From Bacteroidota bacterium (lineage in GTDB: Bacteria; Bacteroidota; Bacteroidia; Chitinophagales; Chitinophagaceae), in contig JAGWUV010000008.1 of assembly GCA_028875875.1 (NCBI GenBank), forward strand, positions 1-64,000: a stretch of DNA of 64,000 bases. Direction: 5' to 3'. Both the position numbers and the translations under genes were made by a program. Of this stretch, positions 63,713-64,000 are shown piece after piece. The notes under the pieces were generated by a model. It worked only from the letters and a program-made list of their open reading frames with translations. It made no database searches and was not told the DNA's origin. The first letter of the stretch is position 1; the number at the start of each line of letters is the position of its first letter.

Positions 63713-64000
63713 ATGAATATTCAAATACGGAAAGCAGAGAAAAAAGATTGTGCCCGTTTGTTAGAACTGGTAAAAGAATTGGCTGTTTACGAAAAAGCCC
63801 CGGAAGAAGTTACAGTTTCATTAGAACATTTTGAAGAAAGTGGTTTTGGCGAAAACCCTGTATGGTGGGCTTTTGTAGCAGAAGAGAATAATACTATACT
63901 TGGGTTTGCGTTGTATTATATCCGTTACAGTACCTGGAAGGGCCAGCGTATGTACCTGGAAGATATTCTTGTTACCGAAGAAGCCCGTGGCGAAGGGATA
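63713..64000 (+). CDS. GNAT family N-acetyltransferase, N-terminal part, cut by window edge
   Basis: From the ATG at 63713 the frame stays open for 96 codons to the window end. MNIQIRKAEKKDCARLLELVKELAVYEK is the GNAT opening. YYIRYSTWKGQRMYLEDILVTEEARGEGI contains the beta-4 strand and the start of the acetyl-CoA loop (R/Q-x-x-G-x-G/A). YLEDILV and WKG-type residues suggest the diamine (spermidine/spermine) acetyltransferase-like subgroup, but the C-terminal half is missing. It lies 35 bases after the PLP enzyme gene. Confidence 0.85.
   Translation, partial: MNIQIRKAEKKDCARLLELVKELAVYEKAPEEVTVSLEHFEESGFGENPVWWAFVAEENNTILGFALYYIRYSTWKGQRMYLEDILVTEEARGEGI

Noticed and set aside
1-64000. Mobile elements, prophage, CRISPR arrays or toxin-antitoxin pairs
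   Set aside because: No transposase, integrase, phage structural gene, Cas gene or regularly spaced repeat array was seen; the window reads as stable chromosomal DNA.

Overview
The window is chromosomal DNA of a Bacteroidota bacterium, most likely a member of the Chitinophagaceae or a close relative. The evidence is a low GC content, SusC/SusD outer-membrane uptake proteins, the type IX secretion translocon SprA, type A and type B T9SS cargo C-termini, a fused branched-chain E1 dehydrogenase, and promoters of the Bacteroidota form TTTG-N19/20-TAnnTTTG. The genus is an inference. No prophage, transposase, integrase or CRISPR array was seen. The two edge genes (1-760 and 63713-64000) are cut by the window.

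Region 1 (1-20.8 kb) is a glycan-degradation locus. A hybrid two-component-type sensor (only its N-terminal propeller is visible) is divergent from a five-gene plus-strand row: a GH2 beta-galactosidase-like enzyme, two S1 sulfatases and two GH29 alpha-L-fucosidase-like enzymes. A minus-strand Leloir operon follows (galK-galT-galE, a sodium/sugar symporter, and a tiny two-helix membrane protein). After it come a GH78 alpha-L-rhamnosidase and a third GH29 enzyme. Together these suggest removal of sulfate, fucose, rhamnose and galactose from a complex sulfated glycan, with released galactose imported and fed to glycolysis. The locus has no SusC/SusD pair next to it.

Region 2 (21-28.5 kb) is housekeeping: a CAU-anticodon tRNA, a fused 2-oxoacid dehydrogenase E1, a FAH-family enzyme, pth, rplY, prs, radC, a DUF3467 protein and one unrecognised exported protein. 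Region 3 (28.6-34.4 kb) is a SusC-SusD-DUF1735 operon. Upstream of it is a 1.07-kb non-coding region holding a striking 92-bp palindrome built on an 11-bp-phased TTCG motif, plus two further hairpins.

Region 4 (35.4-49.9 kb) holds folD, queE, a TPR/propeller/CRD/OmpA protein resembling PorE, dprA, guaB, a DUF4105 (Lnb-like) membrane protein, an alpha/beta hydrolase, two large T9SS type-B cargo proteins and an SDR oxidoreductase. folD and guaB have promoters whose -7 box lies only 3-4 nt before the ATG, which suggests leaderless or nearly leaderless mRNAs. Region 5 (49.9-64 kb) holds a PID-CTERM-like microprotein, a T9SS type-A cargo protein, sprA, ruvA, fabH, a DinB-family protein, a PLP trans-sulfuration enzyme and the start of a GNAT acetyltransferase.
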